A DNA stretch of 64,000 nt from JBEDUK01 sp963781595. Lineage in GTDB: Bacteria; Actinomycetota; UBA4738. Shown piece by piece: positions 34,421-43,589 of this stretch. The translations under genes were made by a program, and so were the position numbers. Location: positions 744,001 to 808,000 of the forward strand of contig CAWAGG010000001.1 in assembly GCA_963781595.1 (NCBI GenBank). Direction: 5' to 3'. Numbering within the stretch: the stretch's first letter is position 1; each line of letters opens with the position of its first letter. A model generated the notes under the pieces. That model did not search any database, was not told the DNA's origin, and saw only the letters and a list, made by a program, of their open reading frames with translations.

Positions 34421-35284
34421 CTACGACTCAGGGTCGCGGCGGAGCAGGTCGGCGTGACGTTCGACGAACCCACGCGACGCCTCCCGGACCTCCTTCAGCA
34501 GCGGGTTCAGCCCCCTCGTCCCACGCTCACGCACCTGGCGCACCCGGTCGAAGTCGATCACCTCGGTGATCAGCTCCTCGCCGGTTCCCGCCTCGAAGAG
34601 CACGCGCCCCTCCGGGTCGACGCCGATCGAATGACCGCCGCCGATCGTGGTCGCCGCGTTGACGTTGATGACGAACGCCTGGTTCACGATCGCGTTCGCG
34701 CGGGCGAGCACAAGCTCCTGATCGCGATCGGAGGTGGTCGTCAGCGTCGGATGGACGATCAGCTCCGCACCGTCCAGCGCCAGCGCGCGCGGAACCTCCG
34801 GGAACCACCCGTCGTAGCAGACCATCATCCCGAGCCGGCCCATGCCGGCGACGTCGAACGCGTCGGCGCGGTCGCCCTTCGCCGTCGCCTCCCACGGCCG
34901 CCACGGGAACACCTTGCGGTGCGTCGCCAGGAGCGTTCCATCCGGGCCGAAGAACACCGCCGTGTTGAAGACCTCGTCTCCGACGCGCTCCATGAGCGAG
35001 CCCGCCGCGACGTGCACGCCGGCGCGCTCGGCGACCTTGCCGATGCGCTCGGTGAGCTCCCCCGGGATCTCCTCGGCCACCTTCGCGACGAAGCCGAACG
35101 GCGTCTCGCCCGTGAACGGGTCCTCCCCGGTCAGGAAGAGCTCGGGGAACACGATCAGGTCGACGCCGGGGAAGGCCGACGCGGTCCGCACGACCCGCTC
35201 GAAGACGCCGAACGTCGCTTCGGGGTCGTACGCGACGGGTCGGACCTGTGCGGCCAGCAGCGTGACGACTCGGCTCATCGGCAC
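34421..35284 (-). CDS. Carbon-nitrogen hydrolase (nitrilase superfamily)
   Basis: A 287-aa enzyme with the complete Glu-Lys-Cys triad: E48 (DLIVFPELFLTG), K124 (THRKVFPW) and C156 (LGMMVCYDGWFPE). Family members cleave amides, carbamoyl groups or, rarely, nitriles, and the deduced active site does not separate these. It is cytoplasmic, with no signal. It is divergent from the CocE-type hydrolase with a 48-base gap that must hold both promoters, and it leads a two-gene operon with the methyltransferase. Confidence 0.92.
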   Translation of the reverse strand: MPMSRVVTLLAAQVRPVAYDPEATFGVFERVVRTASAFPGVDLIVFPELFLTGEDPFTGETPFGFVAKVAEEIPGELTERIGKVAERAGVHVAAGSLMERVGDEVFNTAVFFGPDGTLLATHRKVFPWRPWEATAKGDRADAFDVAGMGRLGMMVCYDGWFPEVPRALALDGAELIVHPTLTTTSDRDQELVLARANAIVNQAFVINVNAATTIGGGHSIGVDPEGRVLFEAGTGEELITEVIDFDRVRQVRERGTRGLNPLLKEVREASRGFVERHADLLRRDPES

Positions 35285-35332
35285 CCGAGTCTATCCGGCA
35301 CGCGCCGCGACCCCGTGTAGCATCCGGCGCGC

Positions 35333-37084
35333 ATGGAGGAGCAGCGCACCCGGCCGGCTCGCGTCACGAACGTCGAGGTCGAACCCGCGCTGGTGGCGCG
35401 CGCCCGCGACGGCACGGCACTCGTCGCCGACGTCTACCGGCCGGCGGCCGGCGGGCCCTTCCCGACCCTCCTGCTCCGCACGCCGTACCGCCGCCAGACG
35501 GGGCAGACCAGCGCGTACCGGCATCCGTCCTGGTACGCGCGTCGCGGCTACATGGTCGTCGTCCAGGACACCCGCGGCCGCGGGGACTCGGGGGGTACGT
35601 TCGAGCCGTTCGCGAACGAGGGCTCTGATGGCGCCGACGCGATCGAGTGGGCGGCCTCGCTGCGGGGTTCGAACGGGACGGTCGGCACGTACGGGTTCTC
35701 CTACCCGGGCGCCTGCCAGCTGCTCGCCGCGCGCGAGCGACCGCCGAGCCTCGTCACGATGTGCCCCGGGTTCACCTCGTCGCGGTACCACGAGGGCTGG
35801 ACGTACACGGGGGGCGCGCTGAACCTGGCCTTCGTCACGTCCTGGTCGGCCCACCTGGCGTCCGAGGGCGCGCGCCGGCGGAGAGACGACGCGGCCGTGC
35901 GCGCGCTCGACGCCGCGTGGGCGGCCGGGCCGTCCCTGCATTACGGCCACCTCCCCCTGGCCGGCTACCCACCGTTCATCGAACACCGCGACGACGTGTC
36001 GTACTTCTTCGACTGGTTGGCGCACCCGTCGTACGACGAGTACTGGCGGCGCTGGTCGATCGACGAGGACTACGGCCGGATCGACGTGCCTGCGTTCCAT
36101 CCGGTCGGGTGGTACGACGTCTTCCTGGAGGGCACGGTCCGGAACTTCACCGGGCTCCGCGCGGGCGCCGGCTCCGAGGCCGGGCGAGCAGGCCAGAAGT
36201 TGGTCGTCGGGCCTTGGTACCACGTGCCGTGGTCCTCGCGGATCGGCGACGTCGACTTCGGCCCGGCCGCTCGCGAGACCGTGGACGACTGGCAACTGCG
36301 GTGGTTCGACCGGTTCCTCCGCGGCGAGGAGACCGGCGTGCTGGACGCGCCGGCGACGGTCTTCGTCATGGGCGAGAACGCCTGGCGGGACCTCGCCGAC
36401 TGGCCACCACCGGACATGACGCCGCGCGAGCTCTACCTGCGTAGCGACGGAGGACTGGCGAACTCGCTCGACGGCGACGGGCGGCTGTCGTTCGAGGCAC
36501 CGGAGTCCGAACCCCCGGACGTGTTCGTCTCGGACCCGCTCACGCCCACACCGAGCGCCGGCGGTCGATCCTGCTGCCATCCGCTCGTTGCGCCGATGGG
36601 GCCGGTGGACCAGCGGGGGGTCGAGGCCCTGAACCGCGTCCTCGTCTACACGTCGGAGCCACTGCGGCGGCCGCTCACGCTGATCGGGCCCGTGACCGCC
36701 ACCGTGCACGTCGCCTGCGACGCGCCCGACACCGATGTCACCGTGAAGCTCTGCGACGTGTGGCCGGACGGGCGATCGATCAACGTCTGCGGCGGGATCC
36801 TGCGGGCGCGCTACCGCGGTTCGCGGACGGATCCCTCCTTCCTGACCCCCGGCGAGGTCGAGGAGTACCGGGTCGAGCTCGGGCCCACCGCGATCGCGCT
36901 CGCGCCGGGGCACCGGCTCCGCGTGCAGGTATCGTCGAGCGACTTCCCGCAGTTCGACCGGAACCTCCAGACCGGCGGGCCGCCCTTCGGGGAAGGCCCC
37001 ACGGCGGCGCGGTTCGCGACGCACACCGTGCTCCACGAGCGGGGGTTCGCCTCCCGGGTGACGCTGCCCGTCGTCGGAAGCTGA
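35333..37084 (+). CDS. CocE/NonD family alpha/beta hydrolase (X-Pro peptidase S15-like)
   Basis: The 583-aa protein has the three-domain layout of cocaine esterase. The N-terminal alpha/beta-hydrolase domain has the nucleophile elbow TYGFSYPGACQLL (S123). GRGDSGG and WYARRGYMVVVQDTRGRG mark the strand before the oxyanion site. The C-terminal jelly-roll domain contains LTLIGPVTATVHVACDAPDTDVTVKL and HRLRVQVSSSDFPQFDRN. It hydrolyses acyl esters or amides. No signal peptide is obvious. The start ATG is the first after the divergent promoter region. Confidence 0.92.
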   Translation: MEEQRTRPARVTNVEVEPALVARARDGTALVADVYRPAAGGPFPTLLLRTPYRRQTGQTSAYRHPSWYARRGYMVVVQDTRGRGDSGGTFEPFANEGSDGADAIEWAASLRGSNGTVGTYGFSYPGACQLLAARERPPSLVTMCPGFTSSRYHEGWTYTGGALNLAFVTSWSAHLASEGARRRRDDAAVRALDAAWAAGPSLHYGHLPLAGYPPFIEHRDDVSYFFDWLAHPSYDEYWRRWSIDEDYGRIDVPAFHPVGWYDVFLEGTVRNFTGLRAGAGSEAGRAGQKLVVGPWYHVPWSSRIGDVDFGPAARETVDDWQLRWFDRFLRGEETGVLDAPATVFVMGENAWRDLADWPPPDMTPRELYLRSDGGLANSLDGDGRLSFEAPESEPPDVFVSDPLTPTPSAGGRSCCHPLVAPMGPVDQRGVEALNRVLVYTSEPLRRPLTLIGPVTATVHVACDAPDTDVTVKLCDVWPDGRSINVCGGILRARYRGSRTDPSFLTPGEVEEYRVELGPTAIALAPGHRLRVQVSSSDFPQFDRNLQTGGPPFGEGPTAARFATHTVLHERGFASRVTLPVVGS

Positions 37085-37130
37085 ACATCCGGTGGGAACC
37101 CGTTCGTGCCGAAACATCGTCTGAGGCCGC

Positions 37131-38162
37131 ATGGATACGAACCGGACGTCTCACGCACCCAGGATCGCTCGGGCGATCGTGCTCCTCACCGTCACCGTGC
37201 TCGGCCTGGCGGCCTGCGGGCGCGTCACCGGCGCCGGTTCCGGGGGCGACACGACCCCCGGCCGGATCGCGCACCCGACCGGCGCGAACGACCTCCTCTT
37301 GCGGATCGAGTACACGGGGGGGTTCGTCGCCCCGGAGGCACTGCTCCAGCGGTACCCGTCGTTCTCCTTGTACGGCGACGGGACCGTGATCACCCAGGGT
37401 GCCCAGATCGAGATCTACCCGCAGCCGGCGCTCCCGCCGCTGATCTCGACCCACGTCGACGAGGAGGGCATCCAGCGCATCCTCCACGCGGCGATCGCCG
37501 CCGGGCTCGACGGCCCGGACGTCACGTACGCCGGCATCCCGATCGCCGACGCGCCGGACACCGTCTTCACGCTGAACCTGGACGGTCGAACGCACACGAC
37601 CACCGTGACGGCGCTCGGGATGGACGTCGGCGGCTCGTCGGAGCCCGGTGGCCCGCCCGGCACCGGCGGCGGCTCCTCGGGAAGCACCGGTTCGGCAGGC
37701 GGGACGGTCGTGCCCGAGCCGACCGCATCCGAGGCGTCCGGCGAAGAGGCGCCCGGCCTGTCCGACGAGGAACGGCGTGCCCGCGTCGCGCTGCTGGCGC
37801 TGCAGACCAAGCTCTCGGACCTGCGGTCGTGGCTCCCGGCCGGATCGGTCGGCGACGACCTGGCGTACGAGCCGACCGCGATGCGGGTGTTCGTCACCGA
37901 CGGCGCGCCGGACGACCAGGGCGGCACGCTGCACCAGCAGGACGTGATCTGGCCTCTCGGCACGCCGCTCGCCACCTTCGGCCAGCCGATCGAGACGCCG
38001 CTCTCGGGTGGGCCGGCCAGGTGCGGCGTGGTCGAGGGCTCGGACCTCGAGCTCCTCATGCCGAAGGCGGAAAGGGCCAACCAGCTGTCGCCGTGGGTGA
38101 GCGAGGGTGCGCGCTTCGGCCTGAGCTTCCGGCCGCTGCTACCCGACGAATCCGGCTGCTGA
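37131..38162 (+). CDS. Lipoprotein of unknown function, 343 aa
   Basis: A basic N-terminus and hydrophobic stretch end in the lipobox VLGLAACG, predicting a lipid-anchored, exported protein with Cys at about residue 29. The mature part has a beta-rich domain (LLLRIEYTGGFVAPEALL, FSLYGDGTVI and IEIYPQPALPPL) and a Gly/Ser/Pro-rich linker (about 165-205). A second domain follows with the pair ARCGV...SGC, which may form a disulfide. No catalytic signature is seen. It follows the CocE-type gene by 46 bases on the same strand. Confidence 0.8.
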   Translation: MDTNRTSHAPRIARAIVLLTVTVLGLAACGRVTGAGSGGDTTPGRIAHPTGANDLLLRIEYTGGFVAPEALLQRYPSFSLYGDGTVITQGAQIEIYPQPALPPLISTHVDEEGIQRILHAAIAAGLDGPDVTYAGIPIADAPDTVFTLNLDGRTHTTTVTALGMDVGGSSEPGGPPGTGGGSSGSTGSAGGTVVPEPTASEASGEEAPGLSDEERRARVALLALQTKLSDLRSWLPAGSVGDDLAYEPTAMRVFVTDGAPDDQGGTLHQQDVIWPLGTPLATFGQPIETPLSGGPARCGVVEGSDLELLMPKAERANQLSPWVSEGARFGLSFRPLLPDESGC

Positions 38163-38175
38163 CCCGAACCCTGCG

Positions 38176-38997
38176 TCAGGTCGCATCGCCTCCACCTGAC
38201 CCGGCGCCGCGGCGCCTCATCGCTTGGAACCGCTCCACGGTTCCACCCAGGAGGCGGTTGAAGGTTTCGGGGTCCTCCATCATGAGGAAGTGCCCGGCCC
38301 CCGGCATCAGGACGGTCTCCACTCCGTGGCGCCGGAGCGCGTCGATATCGGTCGGCCGGTAGTCGGGGTTGATCGCCACCACCGGAGCCGTCAGCTTGCT
38401 GAGGCCGGCGATGACGGCTCGATCGTTGGTGAGGGCATGCTCGATGGCATCGAGCGCGATCTCGGGAGGGGCAGCCGACATGTCGGTGGCGACCCACTCG
38501 ACCAGCGCGGGATCCGAGCCGGGCACGAACATCCTCCGAACCACGCTTCGGGTCGCCGCGACGAAGTCTTCGCGGAACGGGACGAGGAACTCCTGGAGAT
38601 CCTCGCCGCTGTCTGACTCTCCGAGCGTGTCGTACGTATCGACCCAGACGAGGCCCACCACCCGGCCGGGCAGATGGCGTGCAGCCTCGACGATCACGTC
38701 CCCGCCCATCGAGTGGCCGATCAACACCAACTCCTCCAGCCCCAGCTCGTCGACCACGGCCACGACGTCATCGCCGAAGGCCGGCATCGTCCACGCATCG
38801 CGGCCGACCCCCGACTCCCCATGCCCTGCCAGGTCGATCGCCACGACCCGGTGTCGTCCGGCGAAATGGTCCAACTGACGGCTCCAGTAGCTTCGATCAC
38901 ACGACCAGCCATGGACGAACACCAGCGCCGGCGTGCCCGCACCGTGCACCTCGTACCGCACGGGGATGCCATCCGGGGAGATGGCGACACCCTTCAC
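38176..38997 (-). CDS. Alpha/beta hydrolase
   Basis: The product is 273 aa with the canonical fold: LVFVHGWSCDRSYWSRQL (oxyanion HGW), IDLAGHGESG, the nucleophile elbow LIGHSMGGDVI, VDTYDTLG and a late PGAGHFLMMEDP giving the catalytic His. An acid residue (Asp in NPDYRPTD or earlier) completes the triad. The substrate is unknown. GTG 38997 was chosen because the upstream 24 residues (from ATG 39069) look uncharacteristic. It converges with the lipoprotein gene and is divergent from the GcvT/DmdA-like gene. Confidence 0.88.
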   Translation of the reverse strand: MKGVAISPDGIPVRYEVHGAGTPALVFVHGWSCDRSYWSRQLDHFAGRHRVVAIDLAGHGESGVGRDAWTMPAFGDDVVAVVDELGLEELVLIGHSMGGDVIVEAARHLPGRVVGLVWVDTYDTLGESDSGEDLQEFLVPFREDFVAATRSVVRRMFVPGSDPALVEWVATDMSAAPPEIALDAIEHALTNDRAVIAGLSKLTAPVVAINPDYRPTDIDALRRHGVETVLMPGAGHFLMMEDPETFNRLLGGTVERFQAMRRRGAGSGGGDAT

Positions 38998-39185
38998 CGG
39001 GTACCTGTCCTGAGCAGCATGCCGGAACCCATCATCGCCCGTCGGGTAGCGTTTCCGCCAGCCACCCACGTGCGTGGCGCATGACGCGCAGCCGGGTGCG
39101 GTTCCGATAGGCTTCCGGCTCGCGTGCGTCCGGCCCGCCCGGCCGCGCCGATCGACGCCGAGCGAGCACGGAGGGGGACGAACCG

Positions 39186-40338
39186 ATGGCCGAACCGTTC
39201 GACATGAACCTGGTCCAGCGCGGGGCGCGCAACCGGCGCACGCCGTTCTACGAGGCGACGCAGAAGTACGGCCCGAAGGGCTTCACGGTCTACAACCACA
39301 TGTACTTCCCGATCCGGTTCGACGATTTCGACGCCGAGTACGAGCACCTGCTGACGAAGGTCACGCTCTGGGACGTCGCCGTCGAACGCAACATCGAGGT
39401 CACCGGGCCGGACGGGTTCCGCTTCGCGCAGCTCGATCACCCCGCGTGACCTGTCGAAGTGTGAGGTGGGCCAGGGCAAGTACGTCCTGATCACGGCGCC
39501 GGACGGCGGCATCCTGAACGACCCGGTGATGATCCGGCTGCACGAGAAGACGTTCTGGTTCGCCCTGGCCTCGTCCGACGTCCTGTTCTACCTGAAGGGC
39601 CTCGCCGCGTACGCGGGCCTCGACGTCACGATCCGCGAGGCCGATGCGTCGCCCGTCCAGATCCAGGGCCCAGCGTCGAAGGACGTCGTCCGGGACCTCT
39701 TCGGTGACGAAATCGTCGATCTGCGTTACTACTTCTTCGCCCGGACGGAGCTGGATGGGATCCCGGTGATCGTGACGCGGACGGGGTGGACCTCCGAGGT
39801 CGGGTTCGAGGTGTACCTGCTCGATCACACGAAGGGCTACGACCTCTGGGAGCGCATCATGCAGGCCGGTGCGCCCCACGACATCAAGCCGACCGGTCCG
39901 TCGGACATCCGCCGCATCGAGGGCGGGATCTTCAACTGGGGCGCCGATATGACCTACGAGAACAACCCGTTCGAGATGGGCCTCGAGCGGCTGGTCGACT
40001 TCGACATGCCCGGCGAGTGCCTGGCGCTCCCCGCCCTCGCGCGGATCCGCGACGAGGGGGTCAGCGAGAGGATCGTCGGGGTCGAGCTGGACGGAGACCG
40101 GTTCCCGGCCCTGAACAACGTCAAGTGGCCGGTCGAGCACGAGGGCGCGAGCGTCGGCAGGGTGACGTCCGCGATCCATTCGCCGCGACTGGCGAAGAAC
40201 ATCGGCTACGCCTGGCTGCCGGTCGAGCTGGCGAACGAGGGCCAGACGGTCACGGTGAACAGCGAGTGGGGAGCCCGGTCCGCGACGGTCGTGCCGATGC
40301 CGTTCATCGACCCGGGCAAGCTGATCCCGAAGTCCTAG
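39186..40338 (+). pseudogene. DmdA/GcvT-family aminomethyltransferase, split by one extra base
   Basis: The reading frame from ATG 39186 (GGAGGGGG ribosome-binding site) gives 84 residues ending FRFAQL, then breaks. The C-terminal 290 residues continue one frame over with VGQGKYVLITAPDGGILNDPV. Skipping G39435 joins them as QL-ITPRDLSKCEVGQGK, restoring a 383-aa protein of the size and motif order of DMSP demethylase-like, folate-dependent demethylases (NWGADMTYENNPFEMGLERLVDF, WTSEVGFEVYL). The product would transfer a methyl group to tetrahydrofolate, from DMSP or another methylated donor. It is likely intact in the living cell if the extra G is a sequence error. Confidence 0.8.
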
Positions 40339-41062
40339 CCCTTCGGGTATGAGCGGCCGGACGAACTCCCGGCCGACCCGTGGAGCGGCGGCGCGTGGAG
40401 CGTTCGGCGCTTGGCTCCCTCGGCTGCGCGGCGTGCAGGCCGAACGTCCAGCCCGGCAGCTGGCCGGCGCCCCAGCCGGATCCGACGGGCGGGATGACCG
40501 TCCCGCCGCCCGAGCCTCCGAGCGGGGGCGGCACCCACGGATCGTTCTCGCCGCCGGCCTCGCTGCGGCCCTGTTGCCAGCCGCCGGACGACCCCTCGCG
40601 GCGTCCGGTGTTGCGTCCGGTGTTGCGTCCGGTCGGCGCGTGCGATGCCGTCGGACGACCCCACGCTCCGCCATCCGGTCCACGTCGCAACCCGCCGGGT
40701 GGGTCGAACAGCGAGCTCACGGGCCCGTACCCGCCCTGCCCGAAGTACCCATCGCCGATCGCCTGGCTCGCGGAGCCGATCCCGCGGCCGTCCGTCTGCC
40801 CGATCGCGCCGGCGCCGCCGATCAGGGGTGCGAGCGGCGGCGCGCCGTCGGTGGTCAGCAGCGCCCGGCCGGCGAGCAGGAGGCCCAGGACGATCGCGCC
40901 TGCGACGAGCGCGGCCGCGGCGAGGTTCACCGTCATGTGCACCCGGGCCCGGCTCAGCATGCGCCGCGGCGGCGTGTACCGACCGCCGGGCAGTTCGTCC
41001 GCCATGCTCCCGAGGAACCCGGCGACCTGGCGTTCGAACGAGAGCTGGTCCGCCGGGGTCAT
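40304..41062 (-). CDS. Putative anti-sigma factor, single-pass, with Gly/Pro-rich outer part
   Basis: The ATG overlaps the stop of the sigma gene (ATGA), the usual sigma/anti-sigma arrangement. Residues 1-42 form a short helical cytoplasmic segment, and one membrane helix follows at about 44-69. The roughly 180-residue outer part is rich in Gly, Pro, Ser and Arg, with a TGRN-type repeat from a 12-bp tandem DNA repeat (three units at 40601-40636). No zinc (ZAS) motif is seen, so identity as an anti-sigma factor rests on genomic position and topology. The last 35 bases overlap the convergent DmdA-like gene. Confidence 0.55.
   Translation of the reverse strand: MTPADQLSFERQVAGFLGSMADELPGGRYTPPRRMLSRARVHMTVNLAAAALVAGAIVLGLLLAGRALLTTDGAPPLAPLIGGAGAIGQTDGRGIGSASQAIGDGYFGQGGYGPVSSLFDPPGGLRRGPDGGAWGRPTASHAPTGRNTGRNTGRREGSSGGWQQGRSEAGGENDPWVPPPLGGSGGGTVIPPVGSGWGAGQLPGWTFGLHAAQPREPSAERSTRRRSTGRPGVRPAAHTRRARTSGSACPGR
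40601..40636. repeat. Three 12-bp tandem units within the anti-sigma gene
   Basis: The unit GCGTCCGGTGTT occurs twice in a row and is followed by a third copy diverging in its last three bases (GCGTCCGGTCGG). On the coding (reverse) strand it encodes a short TGRN repeat. Confidence 0.85.
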
Positions 41063-41586
41063 CGCTGCACCTCCCTGCGGAGCGTCTCCATGCCGCGGGA
41101 CACGAGCGAGCGGACCGTTCCGGCCGGGCACGAGAGGATCGCCCCCGTCGCCGTGTCGGACAGGTCCTCGTAGAAGCGCAGGACGATCGCGGCGCGCTGG
41201 CGCTCGGGGAGCCGGAGCAGCGCCTCGCGCATCGCCGCGCTCACCTCGACGTCACGTTCCGGTTCCTCGGGGCGGCGGAGGTTCGCCTCCCGTTCGAGGT
41301 AGGTCCGTTCGGTCTTCTGCTTGCGGAAGTGCATCCGCGTCAGGTTGATCACCGTCCTGCGGAGGTACGCCTGGAACGCCGAGGGATCGCGGAGGTGTCC
41401 GAGCCTGCCGGCGATCTTGACGAACGCCTCCTGGACCAGATCCTCCGCGATCGCGCGCTCGCCGGTCAGCAGGTACGCGAGCCGCGTCGCCGCGGCCGCG
41501 TGCGCGGCGTAGAGCTCGCCGAGCCGTCCTCCTTCGACCCGGTCGATCTCCGCGCCCAGCGACACGTCGAGCGCGCGCACGCTCAT
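41059..41586 (-). CDS. ECF-type RNA polymerase sigma factor (sigma-70 family)
   Basis: A 175-aa protein with region 2 (AYLLTGERAIAEDLVQEAFVKI, the core-binding and -10 recognition helix) and region 4 (LLRLPERQRAAIVLRFYEDLS with the SCPAGTVRSLVSRGMETL helix-turn-helix for the -35 element). The architecture resembles the small SigE-type ECF factors of actinomycetes. ATG 41586 was chosen; ATG 41625 would add 13 residues. It is coupled by ATGA to the downstream membrane protein that probably holds it inactive. Confidence 0.9.
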   Translation of the reverse strand: MSVRALDVSLGAEIDRVEGGRLGELYAAHAAAATRLAYLLTGERAIAEDLVQEAFVKIAGRLGHLRDPSAFQAYLRRTVINLTRMHFRKQKTERTYLEREANLRRPEEPERDVEVSAAMREALLRLPERQRAAIVLRFYEDLSDTATGAILSCPAGTVRSLVSRGMETLRREVQR

Positions 41587-41632
41587 CTCAGGTCCAGATG
41601 CGCCGAGGGGCTCGGACCGCTGCACGTTCGAG

Positions 41633-42940
41633 CTAACCGTTCACCGCGTCGAGGGCATCGGCGAACGTCGCGGCGGCGCGTTCGACCTCGGCCTCGGTGA
41701 TCACGAAGGGCGGGGAGAACTGCAGGCTCTTGGCCTGGAGGCCCCGGGTCAGGACCCCGCGGGAGCGCACTTCCTTCACGAGGGTCGGCAGCAGGTCCGG
41801 CCGTTCGGCGCGGGCATCCTCCCGGAGCTCGACGGCCGCGAGCAGACCGAGGCCCGCGCGGACCTCGGACACGAGCGGGTGGTCGGCGAGCGGCTTCATG
41901 GTGCGTTCGACCACCGGCTCGAGCATGCGGACGCGTTCGATCAGCCGTTCGCGCTCGATGATGTCGAGGTTCGCGAGGGCGACGGCGCAGGCCGTCGGGT
42001 GCCCGGAGTACGTGTACCCGTGCCGGAACAGATGGGCCGTGCCCTCGGCGAAGAACGGCTCGGCCACGCGCGCGCCGACGATCACGGCGCCCAGTGGCAC
42101 GTACCCGGACGTGAGCCCCTTCGCCGTGATCACGAGGTCGGGCAGGAGGTCGAATCGCTGGCTGCCGAACCACTCCCCCAGCCGGCCGAAGCCCGTCACG
42201 ACCTCGTCGACGACGAACAGGACGTCGCGGTCGCGGCAGATCCGCTGCGCTTCCGCGAGGTAGCCGTCGGGCGGGAGCAGCACGCCGCCCGCGCCGATCA
42301 CCGGCTCGGCGAAGAACGCGGCGACGCGGTCCGCGCCGATCCGGTCGATGGCTTCCCCGATGGCCGCCGCGTCGTCCCACGGGACATGGACGACGGGTTC
42401 GACCAGCGGGCCGTAGGCGCTCTTGAGCGCCTCGATGCCGGTGAGCGAGGTGCCGTACGCGTTCATGCCGTGGTAGGCGTTCGCGCGGGACACGATCTCG
42501 CGCTTCTCGGGCGCGCCGACCGCCGTCCAGTACGCGCGCGCGAGCTTGCCGGCCGTGTCGATCGCGTCGGACCCACCGCCGGAGGTGAAGAACACTCGGG
42601 CATCCGGCATCGGCGCGATGTCGGCGATCTTCGACGCGAGTTGCTCGGCCGGTGGGTTCGTGTAGAACTCGAACGTCTGGTACGCGGCGAGCGTCCGCAT
42701 CTGGCGGGCAGCGGCGTCCGCGAGCTCGACGCGGCCGTGGCCCACGTTGCAGTACCAGAGGCTGCCGATCGCGTCGAGGTACTCGGTGCCGTCGGCGTCA
42801 CGGACCGTGGAGCCCTGGCCGCTCACGATCTTCAGCTGATGCCCTGACAGGCTCCCCATGTTTGCGAACGGATTCCACATGCGGTCGGTTCGAACGTCGT
42901 CGGTCACGGGTTCCAGGCCTTCCTGCGCGTCGATGTTCAT
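41633..42940 (-). CDS. Class III (omega-amino acid type) aminotransferase
   Basis: A 435-aa PLP enzyme. It has the GSLWYCNVGHG and FFTSGGGSDAIDTA segments (phosphate cup), YHGMNAYGTSLTG, the aspartate-containing FVVDEVVTGFGRLGEWF, and the Schiff-base lysine in LVITAKGLTSGYVPLGAV. TYSGHPTACAVALANL and the C-terminal LQFSPPFVITEAEVERA complete the fold. Such enzymes use omega-amines (beta-alanine, putrescine, GABA and similar) with pyruvate or another keto acid. It might feed or receive substrates from the amine oxidase operon at 25.7-31.2 kb, but nothing in the sequence links them directly. Confidence 0.93.
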   Translation of the reverse strand: MNIDAQEGLEPVTDDVRTDRMWNPFANMGSLSGHQLKIVSGQGSTVRDADGTEYLDAIGSLWYCNVGHGRVELADAAARQMRTLAAYQTFEFYTNPPAEQLASKIADIAPMPDARVFFTSGGGSDAIDTAGKLARAYWTAVGAPEKREIVSRANAYHGMNAYGTSLTGIEALKSAYGPLVEPVVHVPWDDAAAIGEAIDRIGADRVAAFFAEPVIGAGGVLLPPDGYLAEAQRICRDRDVLFVVDEVVTGFGRLGEWFGSQRFDLLPDLVITAKGLTSGYVPLGAVIVGARVAEPFFAEGTAHLFRHGYTYSGHPTACAVALANLDIIERERLIERVRMLEPVVERTMKPLADHPLVSEVRAGLGLLAAVELREDARAERPDLLPTLVKEVRSRGVLTRGLQAKSLQFSPPFVITEAEVERAAATFADALDAVNG

Positions 42941-43005
42941 CGGGCGATCGATCGTGCCGACCGACCGGCGGTCCACACAGGGTACCGCGCGGCAGACGCT
43001 GCGGC

Positions 43006-43519
43006 CTACCAGCTTTCGGTCCCAGGTTCCCCCTTCCAAGGACCGAGGATGTCGTCGGTGACCCAGTCGCCGTAGAAGCCGCCGCCCTGGGGCCGAACCC
43101 GTTCGCCGTCGAGCGCGCAGTCCACCCGGGCCGGGTAGAAGGCCAGGTGGTGGGCCAGTTCGGCGAAGTTTGCCATGGGGTGCTCGTAGGCCCAGGCGGC
43201 TTCCCGGGAGGTGCGTTCGCCCACGATCACGTCGAAGCAGGTGGCGCGGCCCTTCCATTCGCAGAACGTGTGGCGTCCGCTCGAATGCCGGAGGAAACTC
43301 ATGGCGTAGGTCCTCGGGCGGAACGTAGTACGTGGGCGGGCTGGCGGTCTCCATGACCTTGAGCGCTCGCGTCGTGTCGGCGATCACGACACCGGCGAAG
43401 ACGACGATCACGTGCTTCGGGCTCCGTTCGACCCGCGGCGGGCGCGGGTAGTCCCAAACGGACTCCTGTCCTGGGTCCGGTTCGACGTATTCGATCTGAC
43501 TCCGGCTCACGAACGACAT
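43006..43519 (-). pseudogene. DUF427 family protein, frameshifted
   Basis: The N-terminal half (MSFVSRSQIEYVEPDPGQ, then VWDYPRPPRVERSPKHVIVV and ALKVMETASPPTYYVPPEDL) and the C-terminal half (RHTFCEWKGRATCFDV, then WAYEHPMANFAELAHHLAFY) are both typical DUF427. They lie in different frames, joining at about 43303 if one base is skipped. DUF427 proteins are small beta-barrel proteins of uncertain function, often about 160 aa; this one would be about 170. The separate 98-aa C-terminal frame has its own ATG at 43302 but is not expected to be a complete domain. Confidence 0.7.
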
Positions 43520-43589
43520 GGTGTCAAGCTCAGCCGTCTCGAGCAGGACGGCGGCGACTGCCACCGCGATGAAACCGACCTGGCCCGAG

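Noticed and set aside
39070..39185. Glycine riboswitch upstream of the GcvT/DmdA-like gene
   Set aside because: The 116-base leader has no tandem aptamer core or conserved riboswitch sequence that I can see.
40601..40636. Short tandem repeat considered as a CRISPR-like array
   Set aside because: There are only three 12-bp units without spacers, inside a coding frame. No cas gene or other repeat array is in the window.
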